Positions 12,500-25,625 are shown, counted from the stretch's first letter. The stretch is DNA of 64,000 bases from Chrysomallon squamiferum (GCA_012295275.1 CM022670.1:39594751-39658750); one strand, 5' to 3'. The notes: generated by a model from the sequence alone, not told the origin. Made by a program: numbers and translations.

Positions 12500-13500
12500 T
12501 TTGATTATTAGTTTTAAAATCTACACACAGAATAATTAATTCTGCCACGAAACAATTGCATTATAACTCTGCGATTAGCTCAGCAAAATGTCACACTGAA
12601 ACAAAATCAATAAGTTTATAGGATATTTGATTCGCACGTAAATGTTACAGAGATAAAGATTAAAACTAAACGACTACTGTTTTACAAAACCAACAGTTCA
12701 GAACAGCAAGCTTAATTGAACTGGTGGAAAAAACAACACATGCAGATGAAACATGTCGTCTGCTATGAATTTACTAATTAAGAGGTGTTGTCTTTGTTTG
12801 CGTAAAACGTGTTCGGTTATGAAATACCTGACCTGCTGGTAGGTGAATTGTACGCATGTTTGTATGATCGTTCGTACCACTGAGATAAGTATGTATTGCT
12901 TTGACCTTACTGTAAGTTCAGTACAGTCAAACAGCAAACACACTGACATCTTCTCAGTGAACCTCTTAGTTCTCTCGACACGCCCAAGTGTTTATTCATT
13001 AAAATCTAAACACAAATATAGATATATCAACAAGTCATCAATCTCTTTTGACTGCCCAAACGTTCCCATTTTAGAACCAAACGCGTTAATTTCAATTGAA
13101 AATATGTTTATTACAAGTCAATTAATATAAGTTTCTTCTACTTCTTCTTTATTTATTTATTTTTTTTTTTTTTTTTTTGCTTTCAGAAAATAAAACGTTT
13201 GACACGGGACCTATGACAAGTCTGGACTGGTACGAAGTCTAAAGGTGTCTCAGGAGATGAATCCCTGCTTGTTTTCCAGATCTGGTTTCAGTCGCGATGG
13301 TCATGTCGTAACGAGCAGATTTTACGACTGCTTTTTTCTCACAGTGGACGTGTTCGACACTGGGAGTTGAAAGATTCTGTGTAGTTTCACAGAGGGAGTA
13401 TTTAAAAAAAAAAAAAAAAAAATATCGTTGATATCTTTGAGTCATCCAGAGAGTGCAGAGAATGGTGTAATACAGCTTTCTCTACTCTGTAGTAATTTAT
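12500..13500. other. Unique sequence, no gene recognised
   Basis: Open frames at 12698-12949 (minus) and 12843-13130 (plus) overlap each other and match no family I know. Confidence 0.4.
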
Positions 13501-13518
13501 TTTCTTTTTTCAATTTTA

Positions 13519-13700
<182 letters not shown>

Positions 13701-13791
13701 TATTATACTAATTTATACAACACTGGCTGCAATTACAAATTACAGTCTCGACTGACCACGGTCTATTTTTTTTTTTTTTTCGCTGAACCGT

Positions 13792-13990
13792 CTAGACGAA
13801 AATTGTTTCGACAGACGTTGCCAGACGTTGTCTACAAACTGCTGTCTGGAACTTGATCGAGTCCAAGCCAGGCAAGATGTTGGCATAGCTGAGTCTTGAG
13901 AACGTGTCAGCTGTGCCGCATGATGCCAAGTTTGGGTTCGTGTTGTCGATCACGTACACCACGCTGCTGCTGATGATGATGAGCGGATTA
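13792..13990 (-). CDS. Candidate terminal coding exon, unknown protein
   Basis: A long polypyrimidine tract ending CTCTTGCAG (acceptor 13993-13991) precedes one open frame of 65 codons that ends in TAG at 13794-13792. The conceptual product starts NPLIIISSSVVYVIDNTNPN, then continues with a Cys-containing stretch ending VETIFV. The other two minus frames are stopped early. No family is recognised. An A-rich run follows within 12 bases of the stop. No upstream partner exon was identified, so this may be a non-coding exon or chance. Chance open frames of this length are common enough in a 64 kb window that the splice site is the stronger evidence. Confidence 0.3.
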
Positions 13991-13999
13991 CTGCAAGAG

Positions 14000-15266
14000 A
14001 CAAGAGACAGAGAGAGGAGGGCGGAGAAAAAAAGTAACAGCAGAAGTCGATTTATGTCCCAGACGGTGAAAAAAAGCAGTTAAGTCATTGGCTGTCCGTT
14101 TTAGAGGTTTGTTAGTTATAGTGGATGGATGAAGACGTCTGCTGGTTGTTGTTTTTTTGTGTGTTTTTTTTTCAGAGAAATACGTGTTAAAAGATATCTG
14201 TAGCAGTAGATGCAGTTTATATGACTGTTATTAGTAAAGGGTGCATACGTAATAAATTGAAATGTAATATATTGAATGCATTAAATTATTTTTTATGTTA
14301 GAAATGTATTAAGAATGTCGTAGAAATCCGTTCATTTATTTTTGCATCTATCTGTGGTCTAGCAAAACTGTGAATTTTCTGAATTACTTGTATTTGTTTT
14401 AGTAGAATCTGCTGATGATTTTATAAACTCAGACAGGCATTGTAAGTTAGTTTAACACTGGCCCCAGATAAAATGTCGATAAATACGAGTATATTATGGA
14501 CGGATGGGTGTCTTTGTAACGTGATACAGCCAAAGTTCAGGATTAAGTTGGGGCTATACATATTTGTTCAGATTTCCAGTTACTTGGCCTGCAAGAGCAT
14601 AATGGAAAACTCCTCGGCTCCTTTTACAAAACAAACATCGAGCACAAATAATATTCATAGTGAATTTCTACATTTTTATTCTCAATGTATATTTTATGGA
14701 TAAGAAGGTTTATGTTTGTCTATGAATTAGCACATACATGTTCCAAAAATTGGAGAATACAGGAATTTTAATCGATAGTCTTCTTTTGGTCAACTGTGCT
14801 GATTCTCTAAGCTCTAGGAAAAGTTTTAAAGGCCTTATTTAACAAGTGCTTGTAGAGAACAATGGTTCTATTAATGGAAGTGAAACTGATTCAGGCCAAA
14901 TCGAATTCTGAAGCCTTAAACTAAGAAAATCTTGAAAGCACCTATTTTATCAAACGCTTAACTGAAACTAACGTTGTGTAATAAACGAACTGATTATCAC
15001 ATCAAACCCCTCCAATGAGACATCCTAAGTTGAATCGTTCATTACTTACATTTGAATCCGACCCCACTTTCCATATCTTTATAAAAGAATAAAATCAAAA
15101 TATTTTTCACATCTAAACTAATGACCGAGACAAGCAAAGAGAAGAATGTACTTGATGAAAATTTTGTTCCACTATTTAATTTCTTAGAGCGATTCAAAAT
15201 GGGAACGAGGTTCTTAAAATCCACCGTGATGGTGATCACAGACCTTAGCTTTTTTCTCTCTCTTCT
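14000..15266. other. Unique AT-rich sequence, no gene recognised
   Basis: No frame or motif worth calling. The plus-strand ORF at 14473-14703 is short and unrecognised. Confidence 0.4.

Positions 15267-15267
<1 letters not shown>

Positions 15268-15299
<32 letters not shown>
15268..15299. repeat. Poly-A run (32)
   Basis: 32 A. On the minus strand it is a T run directly downstream of a short ATGG-initiated frame (ATG at about 15403). Confidence 0.85.
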
Positions 15300-15301
<2 letters not shown>

Positions 15302-16430
15302 AAGGTCGATATGGCAGAAGCGCAGACGATTTCCGCTGACTAAAAGACCGGCTAAAGTCCGATATTGAGCCACACGATGGAGTCGGAGATCAGCCATTTT
15401 GAAAATCTAGCAGACGTGTTCTGAGATCGATGGAAGTGTCAGAATTCGTTCGTTTAACGTTTGTGTGTTTGTTACTGCGTAACCATACAAAAAGAATTAA
15501 AATAGTTTTCTGAGTGTTTATCTTTCGTTATATTTTGTTCCAGTTTTACTAGGAGCAGGTAAATGTGTAATAAAGTCATCATAAAGATATTTAATGCCTT
15601 CGTATTTTGTTGGTGTTCTTGTTGTCGTTGTTGTGTGTGTGTGTGTGTGTGTGTGTGTCTGTCTCTGTATGTGTGTCTGTTGTATGAACCTGCATTTCTC
15701 AAATTGGCTGATTCATAAATTAATTATCAATAGTAAATAAATTAATTGTTTTGCTGTTGTTTTTGTTTTTTTGTTCTTTTAAAGGTACACGATCATCAGC
15801 TGCTTTCTTTGTTAAAGAGTAAGGCCGTATCATTAGCACACCAACAGACAAAAAGACGCAAAACTTAGAAAAACGTGCATCTCTAAATACACACAGATAG
15901 ATAAACATTAACATTCGAAACAACAAAAACTTCATTTAAAACTTTAAAAATCTCTTCTGATATCAAAAGGTTTATTTGTTTTAGAAATATATATTAAAAC
16001 GTAGATGCCGCACAGTATAAAGATTCTTTATTTTTAATTTTTAAAAAAATTTAATTTCCGAATAATACTCTTAATACTCAATCATATCACTCTGGTCTGT
16101 CTGTCTACCATTCGAGCCAGACAGAACGTGCTGAATGTCATACCAAACCACATTTCAGTTCCTCTGTTAGCTAGCTAGCACTCTCTATATCTAACTTCGA
16201 TCAATGATTCTCCTGTATATACAAAAACCTCATGGCGGACTAAGCAAATATTTGTCCATATATTCACATAATGGAGGCCGGACAGATGTAATGTAAGCTA
16301 AATTCGAACCGGGTCTTGTCACCGGGCCAAGCTTTCCAAATCACGCGCGGATAAAATGGAGACGGAACGGGCAGAGCTCAACGCTGTACAAATATGACCA
16401 CCGCCGCCATATTGGGCTGGATCTCTTTTT
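15300..16430. other. Mixed region with ATGGC/ATGGA-rich islands
   Basis: GC-richer patches at about 15300-15460 and 16200-16425 hold repeated ATGGCGG, ATGGAGG and CCGCCAT motifs (YY1-like) and a short minus-strand frame beginning MADLRLHRVAQYRTL at about 15403. A (GT)n lies at about 15633-15658. Promoter-like but unproven. Confidence 0.2.
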
Positions 16431-16916
16431 TTTTTTCAAAAGTAAAATAAAAGACATAAGAAAACGGAGATAAAAAAAAAAAAAAAAAGTTTGGTCTATT
16501 CATAATAACACGTCGTTTTGAATATAAGCATTAACATTGTCTGTCTGTTTTTATATAAGATCTCGTTTTCTGTGGGTACCTCCGTGAGGTTTGAATAGCT
16601 GAACGTCTTCTGTCTTTTTGTTGTTGTTTTTTCTTTAAAAAAAAAAAAAAAAGTACTTCATTGTTGCGAAAAGACAATTCGGAGTGCCAAGACTGGGCGT
16701 GTGAGGTTCTCGTGTTTCAGTTACGACAGGTTTAATTTGCTGAGTTGTACTGTAGACTTTTTGTTTGCCTCTGCTCGGGCCGGCTTTGTGAAGACCGGGT
16801 ACACGAAACCAAAACCCGTTTCTGAAAGAAAGGAAACTTTCACAACAGAGAAACGTTGAAATAGTTTACTGATAATTAGATAGCAAGCAGGTCCGATTAT
16901 TTTTATATCCATGTTA

Positions 16917-16948
16917 TATTATTATTATTATTGTAATTATTGTTATTA

Positions 16949-16995
<47 letters not shown>

Positions 16996-16998
16996 GTA

Positions 16999-17055
<57 letters not shown>
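16917..17055. repeat. (ATT)n microsatellite
   Basis: About 140 bp of ATT with GTT/GTAATT interruptions. The ORFs here (poly-Tyr or poly-Asn) are artefacts. Confidence 0.95.
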
Positions 17056-17164
17056 TAAATACACACTTTCTGAAACCTGGAAATATCCCACACTGTTGCA
17101 GATAAGAAAGTAAGGAAATACATTTGTTAATAATTAGAAGGAAACAATAAACTGAAATGAAGTA

Positions 17165-17191
17165 TGAATGAATGAATGAATGAATGAATGA
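17165..17191. repeat. (GAAT)n
   Basis: Six to seven GAAT units. Confidence 0.9.
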
Positions 17192-18143
17192 ATTAATTAA
17201 TTAACTTTTAATCATGAAAGTAAGCGGTTACACAAATATATTAATAAGTAATTAAGGAAATAAATCAATGGAGTTTCAAAATCATAAACATTATTTATTA
17301 TGGTTAAGTGAAATGTCAGATTATTTCAATACAATCTTTGTTTATGAAGCAGCCTTGTCTTTATTTATGTATGTGTGTGTGGGTTATCATCATCATGTCA
17401 TTATCATCATCATCATAATTTGTTTTTAGTACAGGAGATTCATCCAATAAGTTCAAATGTATTGTGACCTAAAGTTAAACAGGGGACACAATCCTCTAAT
17501 TCTGTTTATCAAAGTTCATTTAGAATTATCTCCCGTTATCCTTTTTTTTTTCTTTTTGTTTTTCATCGATTCATTTAAATGCAGGAGTTTACCAGTGAAC
17601 CACCGTAAAAATGTGTCCCCTTAATATTATCTGAGCAGTGTTAGTTAATATCAAGGCAAACAGAACGAGATATTTATTTGAAAATATTTCGCCAAATGAT
17701 CTGGATTAGTAACGGAAAACAACTACACTGTGACAGTCACAGTTTTAGGTTATGGAGTTATCTCACCCTGGTTTTCAAAAGGATCATTCTGATAAAAGAA
17801 AACACTTTTTTTAGCAAACAATAAATCGTACATTAAGATGTATGTGCAGTATTATGTAATTTTCTGGTAAAATGTTCTTCTTCTTTTTTTATTTATTAAT
17901 TTATTTATTCAAGAGGATGTTTTGTTGGGTCAAAATAAATAAATAAATAAATTGGAGAAACAAAGAAATGATTATTTAAAAATCCACCGCATTCTTGCTT
18001 ACAATGGTATTGAATAAGATTTATTCTTTATTTGTTAGGAATTTTCTTAATATTATTTACTCTTCTAAAGTATTCACTCACTCTCTCGTCACATTTATAT
18101 TATTTTTAATTTACTTTTATTTTTCTTAAAAATTTAGAACTAA

Positions 18144-18145
<2 letters not shown>

Positions 18146-18205
<60 letters not shown>

Positions 18206-18301
18206 AAATGATATATGAAGACAGTTTGGAATAGAAAAGCCAACTCGAGTATTTAATTACCTTCAGACATAAAATACGTTCTATTATTTTTTGTTGTTGT
18301 T

Positions 18302-18343
<42 letters not shown>

Positions 18344-18383
18344 CTTCTTCTTCTTCTTCTTCTTCTTATTATTATTATTATTT
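18146..18383. repeat. (AAAT)n, then (GTT)n-(CTT)n-(ATT)n
   Basis: AAAT at 18146-18208. Then triplets GTT at 18292-18342, CTT at 18343-18366 and ATT at 18367-18383, joined without spacers. Confidence 0.95.
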
Positions 18384-18561
18384 ATGTAAGTGAAAATGGC
18401 TATTAATATTCTTTAATCACTTCCTCAAAAATTTGTCAGAAACGTAACTCGTGTCATTTTGACTTTTTTTTTTTTTATTTCTGTTGTTTTGTTTTTGTAC
18501 TCACTGCCGCTGTGACAGAAATCTCTAAATTCGTGTAAATTAAACGTAAAACATTAATAAA

Positions 18562-18626
<65 letters not shown>
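18562..18626. repeat. (AAT)n microsatellite
   Basis: About 21 AAT units. Confidence 0.95.
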
Positions 18627-18627
<1 letters not shown>

Positions 18628-18639
18628 GATCAAAGAAAA

Positions 18640-19491
<852 letters not shown>

Positions 19492-19856
19492 GGAGAGGCA
19501 GAGACTAGTTTGACAAACGCAATATTTTAATATTTCTAGAAATTTAATTATCTAAGAAGTAAATATTGCAAAATATGTATATTAGTTGATCTTTTACACT
19601 TGTTTGTAATATATCTTTATTTTAATTTATAAATTTGAATTTAGGAATGTATCTGAGAATGTGCGTACAAGAGGATATATATGATACATAGCACGTCTTA
19701 GATATCGAAGCAGTAAAATATAATTTCTTATACAAGGCCAATAATACATTAATATAAAATATTTAAGAATTTCTCTAAGTAACTGTATGCATCACTAATG
19801 ACAAAAGCAGAGTAAAAGTCCTTCTTGTTGATAGAAAACTTTCTGTTAAAGTGTTA

Positions 19857-19862
19857 TTTATT
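19857..19862 (-). terminator. Putative poly(A) signal of receptor B
   Basis: AATAAA on the minus strand about 390 bases past the receptor B stop, just beyond the degenerate repeat of the 3' UTR. Chance occurrence is possible. Confidence 0.3.
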
Positions 19863-20055
19863 GATCCCTAATCGTAAATTTATATTGTTGCTAACAATTA
19901 CTTCTGAATTAATGTGTCATGTGTTATTTACTCTCGTTTTAGCTATATAACTATGATTCTGTTATTAACAAGTTGACAGCAAAAGCAACTTCTGTTCCTT
20001 TCTTTTTAATATTTGGTAAGTGACTCAGTTAAAATTTTGCTGACATTTGTCTTAT

Positions 20056-20341
20056 GAATCTTCGTTCAAACGTTTCTGCAATTTGGAATATGCATCGTCA
20101 TTGGAAAGTTTCTGGTATTTGATATGTGAATTTGATTTCATAAGTTTCTGACATGTGTTAAATATATCTTCATTAAAATCTTTCTGAAAAATTTCTGACA
20201 TCTAAAAAAAGAATCTTCCTTAAAACGTTTCTTATGTCAGTTAATGTACGAATGTTAATTCAAAAGTTTCTGACATTTTTGTGAATCTTTACTCGATAAT
20301 ATTTCAACTTTAGCGGTCGAATCTTTACTCAAAAGTTGTTC
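20056..20341. repeat. ~36-bp degenerate tandem repeat across the receptor B stop codon
   Basis: Copies start at about 20056, 20093, 20128, 20166, 20211, 20250, 20283 and 20319. They share GAATCTT..TT.AAA.GTTTCTGACAT (plus-strand view, degenerate), with lengths of 33-45 bp. Copies from 20250 on lie in the receptor B coding exon; the rest are in its 3' UTR. Confidence 0.65.
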
Positions 20342-20611
20342 TTTTCCTTTTTCGTTGGCGTGACATTCATCGCCATTTTCGATGACAACGTTTCTGCTTT
20401 TATCATCAGCTCCTTTATCAGCATGATTACCGGTGAACCTGCGTTCTCGAGAAAAGTTAAAAAGCTCCAACAGTTTTGAGAAAAGTTGTTTTCTGAAGAG
20501 AATGTAAACCCATGGATCAAGGATTTGGTTGAGAGAAGCAAGTCGAATTGCTAACAGATCGAAATCATGGTTGACTGGATACAGTCGTTTCTGGTTGATT
20601 ATCATTCTCAC
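20255..20611 (-). CDS. Receptor B, coding exon 2: TM7 and C-terminal tail
   Basis: This exon follows a 308 bp intron (20919-20612). The acceptor is TTTTTATCAG and the exon opens in phase 0 with VRMIINQKRLYPV, the family's TM6-TM7 loop. The TM7 block AIRLASLNQILDPWVYILFR has the conserved Arg (about residue 291) and DPWVY. The tail is short (about 75 residues), hydrophilic, and lacks the cysteine cluster of receptor A. Its last ~28 residues contain LLSKDS and LSSKDS echoes because the coding end lies inside a degenerate DNA repeat that continues into the 3' UTR. Stop TAA is at 20257-20255. A TTTATT on the plus strand at 19857-19862 (AATAAA on the minus strand) could be the poly(A) signal. Confidence 0.92.
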   Translation of the reverse strand: MRMIINQKRLYPVNHDFDLLAIRLASLNQILDPWVYILFRKQLFSKLLELFNFSRERRFTGNHADKGADDKSRNVVIENGDECHANEKGKEQLLSKDSTAKVEILSSKDSQKCQKLLN

Positions 20612-20919
20612 CTGATAAAAAGAAAAAAAAAGAAGAAAAAATGCGTCTAACATATTAAAAGAGAAGTTGTCTTTTTGAGGTAAGATGTCTGCTACATGTA
20701 ACAAATTACGTAAGCTGATAGAGATGGTGTGTCCTTTACAGAAAATTTTAATTGCTCGGTGCCAATAAATAAATAAGAAATAAGACAGTAAGTAAGTAAA
20801 TAGTAATAAAAATAAACAATAACAATAATAACTAATAATAATAATAATAAATAATAATAATAATAATAGTTGATGTTATTTCCTAATATTTAATCATTTA
20901 CTTTGACCTTTCTACTTAC
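20612..20919 (-). other. Receptor B intron (308 bp)
   Basis: The intron starts GTAAGT and ends in a pyrimidine tract plus CAG, in phase 0 between TM6 and TM7. It contains a short AAT array (about 20820-20870). If retained, the frame stops after nine further residues at 20890, giving a six-TM protein. Confidence 0.9.
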
Positions 20920-21723
20920 CATCAAAGGTGAATAACACGTGACAAAAACGAAAACGATTCCGGCGAGCAGTATTATCATGTGAGCCTCGTTATCAACACG
21001 AGTGCTTCTGCCATGTTTATTCAGCTTCTTCACCAGCTGGCGCATTTTGAACAGCACAAACATGACGACCGTGTTACACACAGCGGTGACGCTGATCACA
21101 AAAAGTCCGTAGAAAGCGTAGAAATACGTCAGCACTTTGTCCGTGAGCAGACGACCGTGGTAATCCAAGAAACACCAGGTCCCGGGGTAATGCAAGACGT
21201 TTCTGCCGAGTCCGAGAAAGGGAAGCGACGCCACAAAGGCAGACAAGATCCAGATCGACGACAAAATATAACTCACTTTCTCGGGACGAAATCTTCTGCT
21301 GTAGACGTACGGCTGTAAAACAGCGCAGTATCGTTCCAAAGCCATCACGCCGACGATCGTCACTGTCGAAATTCCAGAAAAGATCATGAAGAAGCTGAAG
21401 TAGTCGCACAGGGGTTGTCCTCCGATCCATCGTCTGCCGTTGGCGTAGACGGTGACGGTGACGGGGGAGAGAACCAGAATCCCAAACGCGTCGGTGCACG
21501 CCAGACCCCCTACGAGTCTGAAGAAGACGTTAGTTTTGTGTTCACGGCTCGAGCGACACAGAACGAACAGCGCCAAACAGTTGCCTCCAGTTCCGCAGAG
21601 GAACATCAGTAAAGGAACGGTTATCACAACGAGAGGGCTGCTTGGGTGGCTGTTTGAAGAAACGGCGTTCAGTCCTGCAGAACATTTCAGTTGTGTTGTG
21701 TTACACAGTTCAACAGCATCCAT
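20920..21723 (-). CDS. Receptor B, coding exon 1: prostanoid (EP4/EP2-like) receptor, N-terminus to TM6
   Basis: The exon encodes residues 1-268 of a predicted 386-aa prostanoid-type GPCR. Seen: sequon NTT at N8, TM1 at about 31-56 with GGN, TM2 Asp78, SPVTVTVYANG followed by WIGGQPLCDY, Cys106 and Cys184 (expected disulfide), ERY at 130-132, second-loop YPGTWCF (179-185), a short third intracellular loop (about 228-246), and TM6 ending CYSPLM. The exon closes at ATG followed by donor GTAAGT (20919-20914), phase 0. The ATG at 21723 is the first in frame after an upstream TAA. This is the same architecture as receptor A, placed immediately downstream on the same strand, so the two are most likely a tandem duplication that has diverged. 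Signalling partner and ligand cannot be read from sequence. Gs-type coupling is only a family-based guess. Confidence 0.94.
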
Positions 21724-23053
21724 TTGTATTTGAATCCAGTTCTTCTGATGTATTTATTTTACATCATAAGCTATGTAATATGTATATCTCCTTTACATCA
21801 TAAGCTATATTACACTATTAATTACCAGTCAATGTTCAGTTTCTTCTTGGAGTATTTCTGAGATGACGTTCGAAGAGCAATCATTTCAGTCCAGGATTAG
21901 CCACGTTCAGACATGTTAGTAAATGCCTTTGGCACCGAGTGTTTAGAATCAGCTGTGGTTTCTTGTAAGAACGATTCCCAGACACATGTGAAAACACGCG
22001 CAACACGTGTTAAAAACACAAACTGATGTCGATACATGGAAACAAACGACTTACATTTGGTATGATCGCTTCCAGCAATTTGCGTCAGATGATTGAATCC
22101 TTTGAAAAGAAATCTGCCACTGACAGACAAAGTACGTCACTGTTTCTTTTACATCCTTCCTCTACTTTTTGCTCCATCCAGTCTTCGTTTTTAAAAATGA
22201 TTTATTTCCCAAATAATAATAATAAAAAAAAAACTTCACAATAAAAATCTGGACGTGAAAAATACAGTTAGCCAGGACCTGGTCGTGTTTAACACGCTGG
22301 TAAAAAAAACTCTTGCAAGTTTCACCGTGCATTTAGTTAAAAGTTGCTAACAGTGAGTTGTTGTATAAATACCAGATGTCAGGAAAACAGCCTGCGATTA
22401 AACAAGAAGGGTCACCGAACAAACAACAAGGGAATGAAAAAAGTAAAGAATGCTCGTTGAAACAGTTTTGTTAGGTATGTGACTAAGCAAAAAAAAAAAA
22501 GAGTAAATGTTACTGAGTTGTGATGATGAACGTGTTTTCCATGAGACAAAATTTAAAGAGACGGAATGTTAAATAATCTGGCTAAATCTGCGAAATGAAA
22601 GTTAGTGATTTGTAACTGATACGAAAGTCTGTGAAAAAATCCAGCAGAGTCTGATTGACGAAGCAATGTCACGTACTTCTGTTCGTTTGTCTGGCTGTTT
22701 TATGTCTGATGACAAAATATTGATAACAGTCTGATCGGTTTTCCTTTTAATATAAAAAAGATAAACGTATCTTTGACGTTTCAGTTTAAAACATTTTAAT
22801 TAAATCACTTCGTGCTTTTTAATATTCAAGAGAGAAAAAAAATACTAAATTAATTATCAATTGAAAAAGACAAACAAGTTTTATTGATATAATAATAAAA
22901 CTTTTACTTATTCTTATTTTTTTGAATTCCGAATTGAGATTTACACTTCTAATAATTATGAAAAATGGCGCCTTATTTCTAAATACAGAGATGTTCTTTT
23001 TAAACGAAAAAAATAAAATAATGAAGAAATAAACTAACAAAAACACAAACAAC

Positions 23054-23096
<43 letters not shown>

Positions 23097-23670
23097 ACAA
23101 AGATGAAAAGTTTTTGCAAAACATTTGTTTTATTCCTAACCTGGTTTTAAGAATGTCTAAAATAAATTCATTTGAAATTATTTATTTATTTATTTGTTTG
23201 TTTTTTGTCCGTTTATTTTTCATTATCTTTGTGTGAAATTAATTTATTTAATTATGATCACTGACTGCACTTTATTTCAAACTACACGTCTAAACAGGTA
23301 TTTAAAATATTAGGTAAAAAAACAAACAAATCCAAACTGACTGAAACTAAATTCGTAATTTAATGCACTTTTTTCATAAAATAAAACATGATATGTAATA
23401 AATAGTATAATAAACTTTGTACGTTACGGCGTATTGAGTTTGAAATAAAAATTAACACACATAATTAAATTTGGAATGAAAATAGACCATGTTTATTTTG
23501 AAATTACAGACAACACAAACACACAGTATTTGAAATAAACGTAAAAAATATACATTTTAAAATAATAAAAATAATTTTGAGACGTTATTTGATTAATCGC
23601 TTAAACAAGACAAATATCACCGTTTTAAAAATACACATCTTGGCAATGAGCATTTCCTTCAACTAAAAGT
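21724..23670. other. Intergenic interval between receptors A and B
   Basis: This must hold the receptor B promoter and 5' UTR. Nothing decisive is visible: a TATAAATA at 22364-22371 faces the plus strand. AAAT units lie at 23052-23098. No other coding exon was found. Confidence 0.4.
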
Positions 23671-23671
23671 T

Positions 23672-23677
23672 TTTATT
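23672..23677 (-). terminator. Putative poly(A) signal of receptor A
   Basis: AATAAA on the minus strand, about 157 bases after the stop codon of receptor A, downstream of a purine-rich tract at about 23690-23790. In such AT-rich DNA the hexamer also occurs by chance. Confidence 0.35.
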
Positions 23678-23833
23678 CTTTCCTTTCCTTTTCTTTTTTC
23701 TTTTTCTTTTTCTTTCTTTAACTTTGTCCTTCTTTCTTTCCTTCTTTCTTATTATTTCTTTCTTTCTTTCTTTTTTTTTTTTCTTTTTTTCTTAATGATT
23801 TAATTAATTTAATTAATAAAGCACAGGTCGAGT

Positions 23834-24280
23834 TTACGAATGCTGATCGTCAGGTATGAATGATTTTAAAACGATCGCGTCACCAGCAGAAGGCAACTGA
23901 CTGATAAGTCTTGACGAAACGTTTCCGTTCAGCTGGATGCTGCCAGCGCTCGTCCTGTGGATGTAGCTCATGCTCGGGCGCGACACGGCGGAGTTAGCTC
24001 CCTTAGTGGGCGGCTCGCACAAGCAGTGCAAACAGAACGCACAACATGAGTCGTTATCAAATCGTTTGACTTGAGTGAGGTCAATGGCGTTCTCTTCGTT
24101 TTCAATCCGCAGTAGGAATTTGATGGCGTAGACGACTTTCCAGATTAGCTCTCGACGGAAAAGGATGTAAACCCACGGGTCTAGAATTTGATTGAAAGAC
24201 GCCAAGCGAACCATGAGCAGGATGGTTTTCTTCGTGTTGAATAATTTAACAAGGCTCGTCTGACACAAGAATACGTAAAT
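23834..24280 (-). CDS. Receptor A, coding exon 2: TM7 and C-terminal tail
   Basis: This is the best partner for the exon ending at 32193. A pyrimidine-rich tract and CAG acceptor (24283-24281) open a phase-0 exon of 148 codons ending in a stop at 23834. It begins IYVFLCQTSLV and carries the prostanoid TM7 block VRLASFNQILDPWVYILFR. The Arg (about residue 309 of 432) matches the arginine that binds the prostaglandin carboxylate, and DPWVY replaces NPxxY. The tail has a cysteine cluster SCCAFCLHCLC (about 362-372), a plausible palmitoylation site, and is rich in Ser/Thr. The exon lies 7.9 kb downstream of exon 1, with no other prostanoid exon between them. It lies 2.1 kb upstream of receptor B. 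That it joins the exon at 32193 is inferred from order, strand and phase. An orphan exon from a lost third copy is the alternative. Confidence 0.88.
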   Translation of the reverse strand: MYVFLCQTSLVKLFNTKKTILLMVRLASFNQILDPWVYILFRRELIWKVVYAIKFLLRIENEENAIDLTQVKRFDNDSCCAFCLHCLCEPPTKGANSAVSRPSMSYIHRTSAGSIQLNGNVSSRLISQLPSAGDAIVLKSFIPDDQHS

Positions 24281-24359
24281 CTGAAAATAGAAAAAAAAAG
24301 TAAAGCCTGTAACGAAGAAAATGTCAGATTTAATTTACGTCTGATACCTCGGCTTAATT

Positions 24360-24500
24360 GCAGAAGAATTCAGCAAGAAGCAACAGCAACAACAACAACA
24401 ATAATAATAACAACAACATCAACTACGACAATAATAATAACAACAACTACATCATCATCAACAATAATAATATTAACGGCAATAAAAGCAACAACAATAA
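24360..24500. repeat. Mixed CAA/AAT/ATC triplets
   Basis: Interspersed trinucleotides inside the receptor A intron. Confidence 0.7.
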
Positions 24501-25537
24501 GACGAATTTAGATACAATTAATTTTTGAAACTATCTTTCTCATAAACACATGGACACAGGCACACACACATACATAAAAGAAAGAACTGAAACACGTATA
24601 GAACACACACACACACACACATACAAATGTTCTCCAAAAATGGAAAAACGGATCTAGAAATAAACAAACAACGATTCTAGTAGTTACACTTCTCTGCAAC
24701 TCTCCATTTGCTGAATGGAATGTTTTATTGAGAAACCACGATAAAACATAACGAGCAGAGTTTGTCTCGTCTTTCTCGAGGCTAATAAAAACCAGTTTCA
24801 GACTTAACGCGTTTGATTTATAAGGTGACATTAAACATCGATTGCTCCTAGTTCTAACATCGTCATCAGGTTTTGACGATAATGAAAAACCGGATCAGTT
24901 TTTTTTTGCAATAACAGGAACACGACCATATCAGACATCTATTATTTTTCTCTCTATTCCCATCTTTTTTTTTTTTTAAATGTCTGTCTCTGTACATACA
25001 TATATCCATAAATATACAACGCACGAACGTAAGTGCATCCAAACATACGGAATGGATTCCGGTTAATTGGATTAATTGGTAAATTGGGTTTCACAGTGGA
25101 GGATATAAAAAAAAAAAAAAGCAAAGTGTTTACGCTTTTCTATCTGTATCTATTACCACTGTTGTGAATTAATGCCTAACTGAATGTCTGCAGACGAAAA
25201 AAAAAAAATCCACCCTACAGTACGTTAATCTCACATATTTGGCAATAATATTCAGAAGCGCCATCTAGCAGTCACTTCTGAACATGAAGGTATTCATTAC
25301 TGGTTGAAATGGCGATGACTTACAGCAATTAACGACCAAGATTTCGTCTGACATTTTTCTCGACTGCTTGAGTTAATACTGCGTTAAAAACGATCACCCT
25401 CGACTAAATTACAGTTCATACGTAACTTACAGACACAGCGCTCACGTGATGCAAGAGTCGTAATGATTTTCAAGTGTCAGTTTTATCTAAGGTGCTAAAT
25501 CTATGACATATGTTCCTTCCACTTTATAGCTGGGTTT

Positions 25538-25541
<4 letters not shown>

Positions 25542-25625
<84 letters not shown>
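25542..25625. repeat. (GT)n microsatellite
   Basis: About 41 GT units with one interruption at about 25594. Confidence 0.95.

Noticed and set aside
16295-16320. Minus-strand GGTTCGAATTT as a Pol III B-box
   Set aside because: Two mismatches at the invariant end and no A-box at the right distance.
16395-16420. CCATATTGG as a serum-response (CArG) box
   Set aside because: It has five, not six, central A/T bases.
16903-17105. Poly-Asn / poly-Tyr open frames
   Set aside because: They arise from the (ATT)n array in two frames.
21074-21499. 141-aa alternative frame over receptor B
   Set aside because: Shadow of the receptor B exon in another frame.
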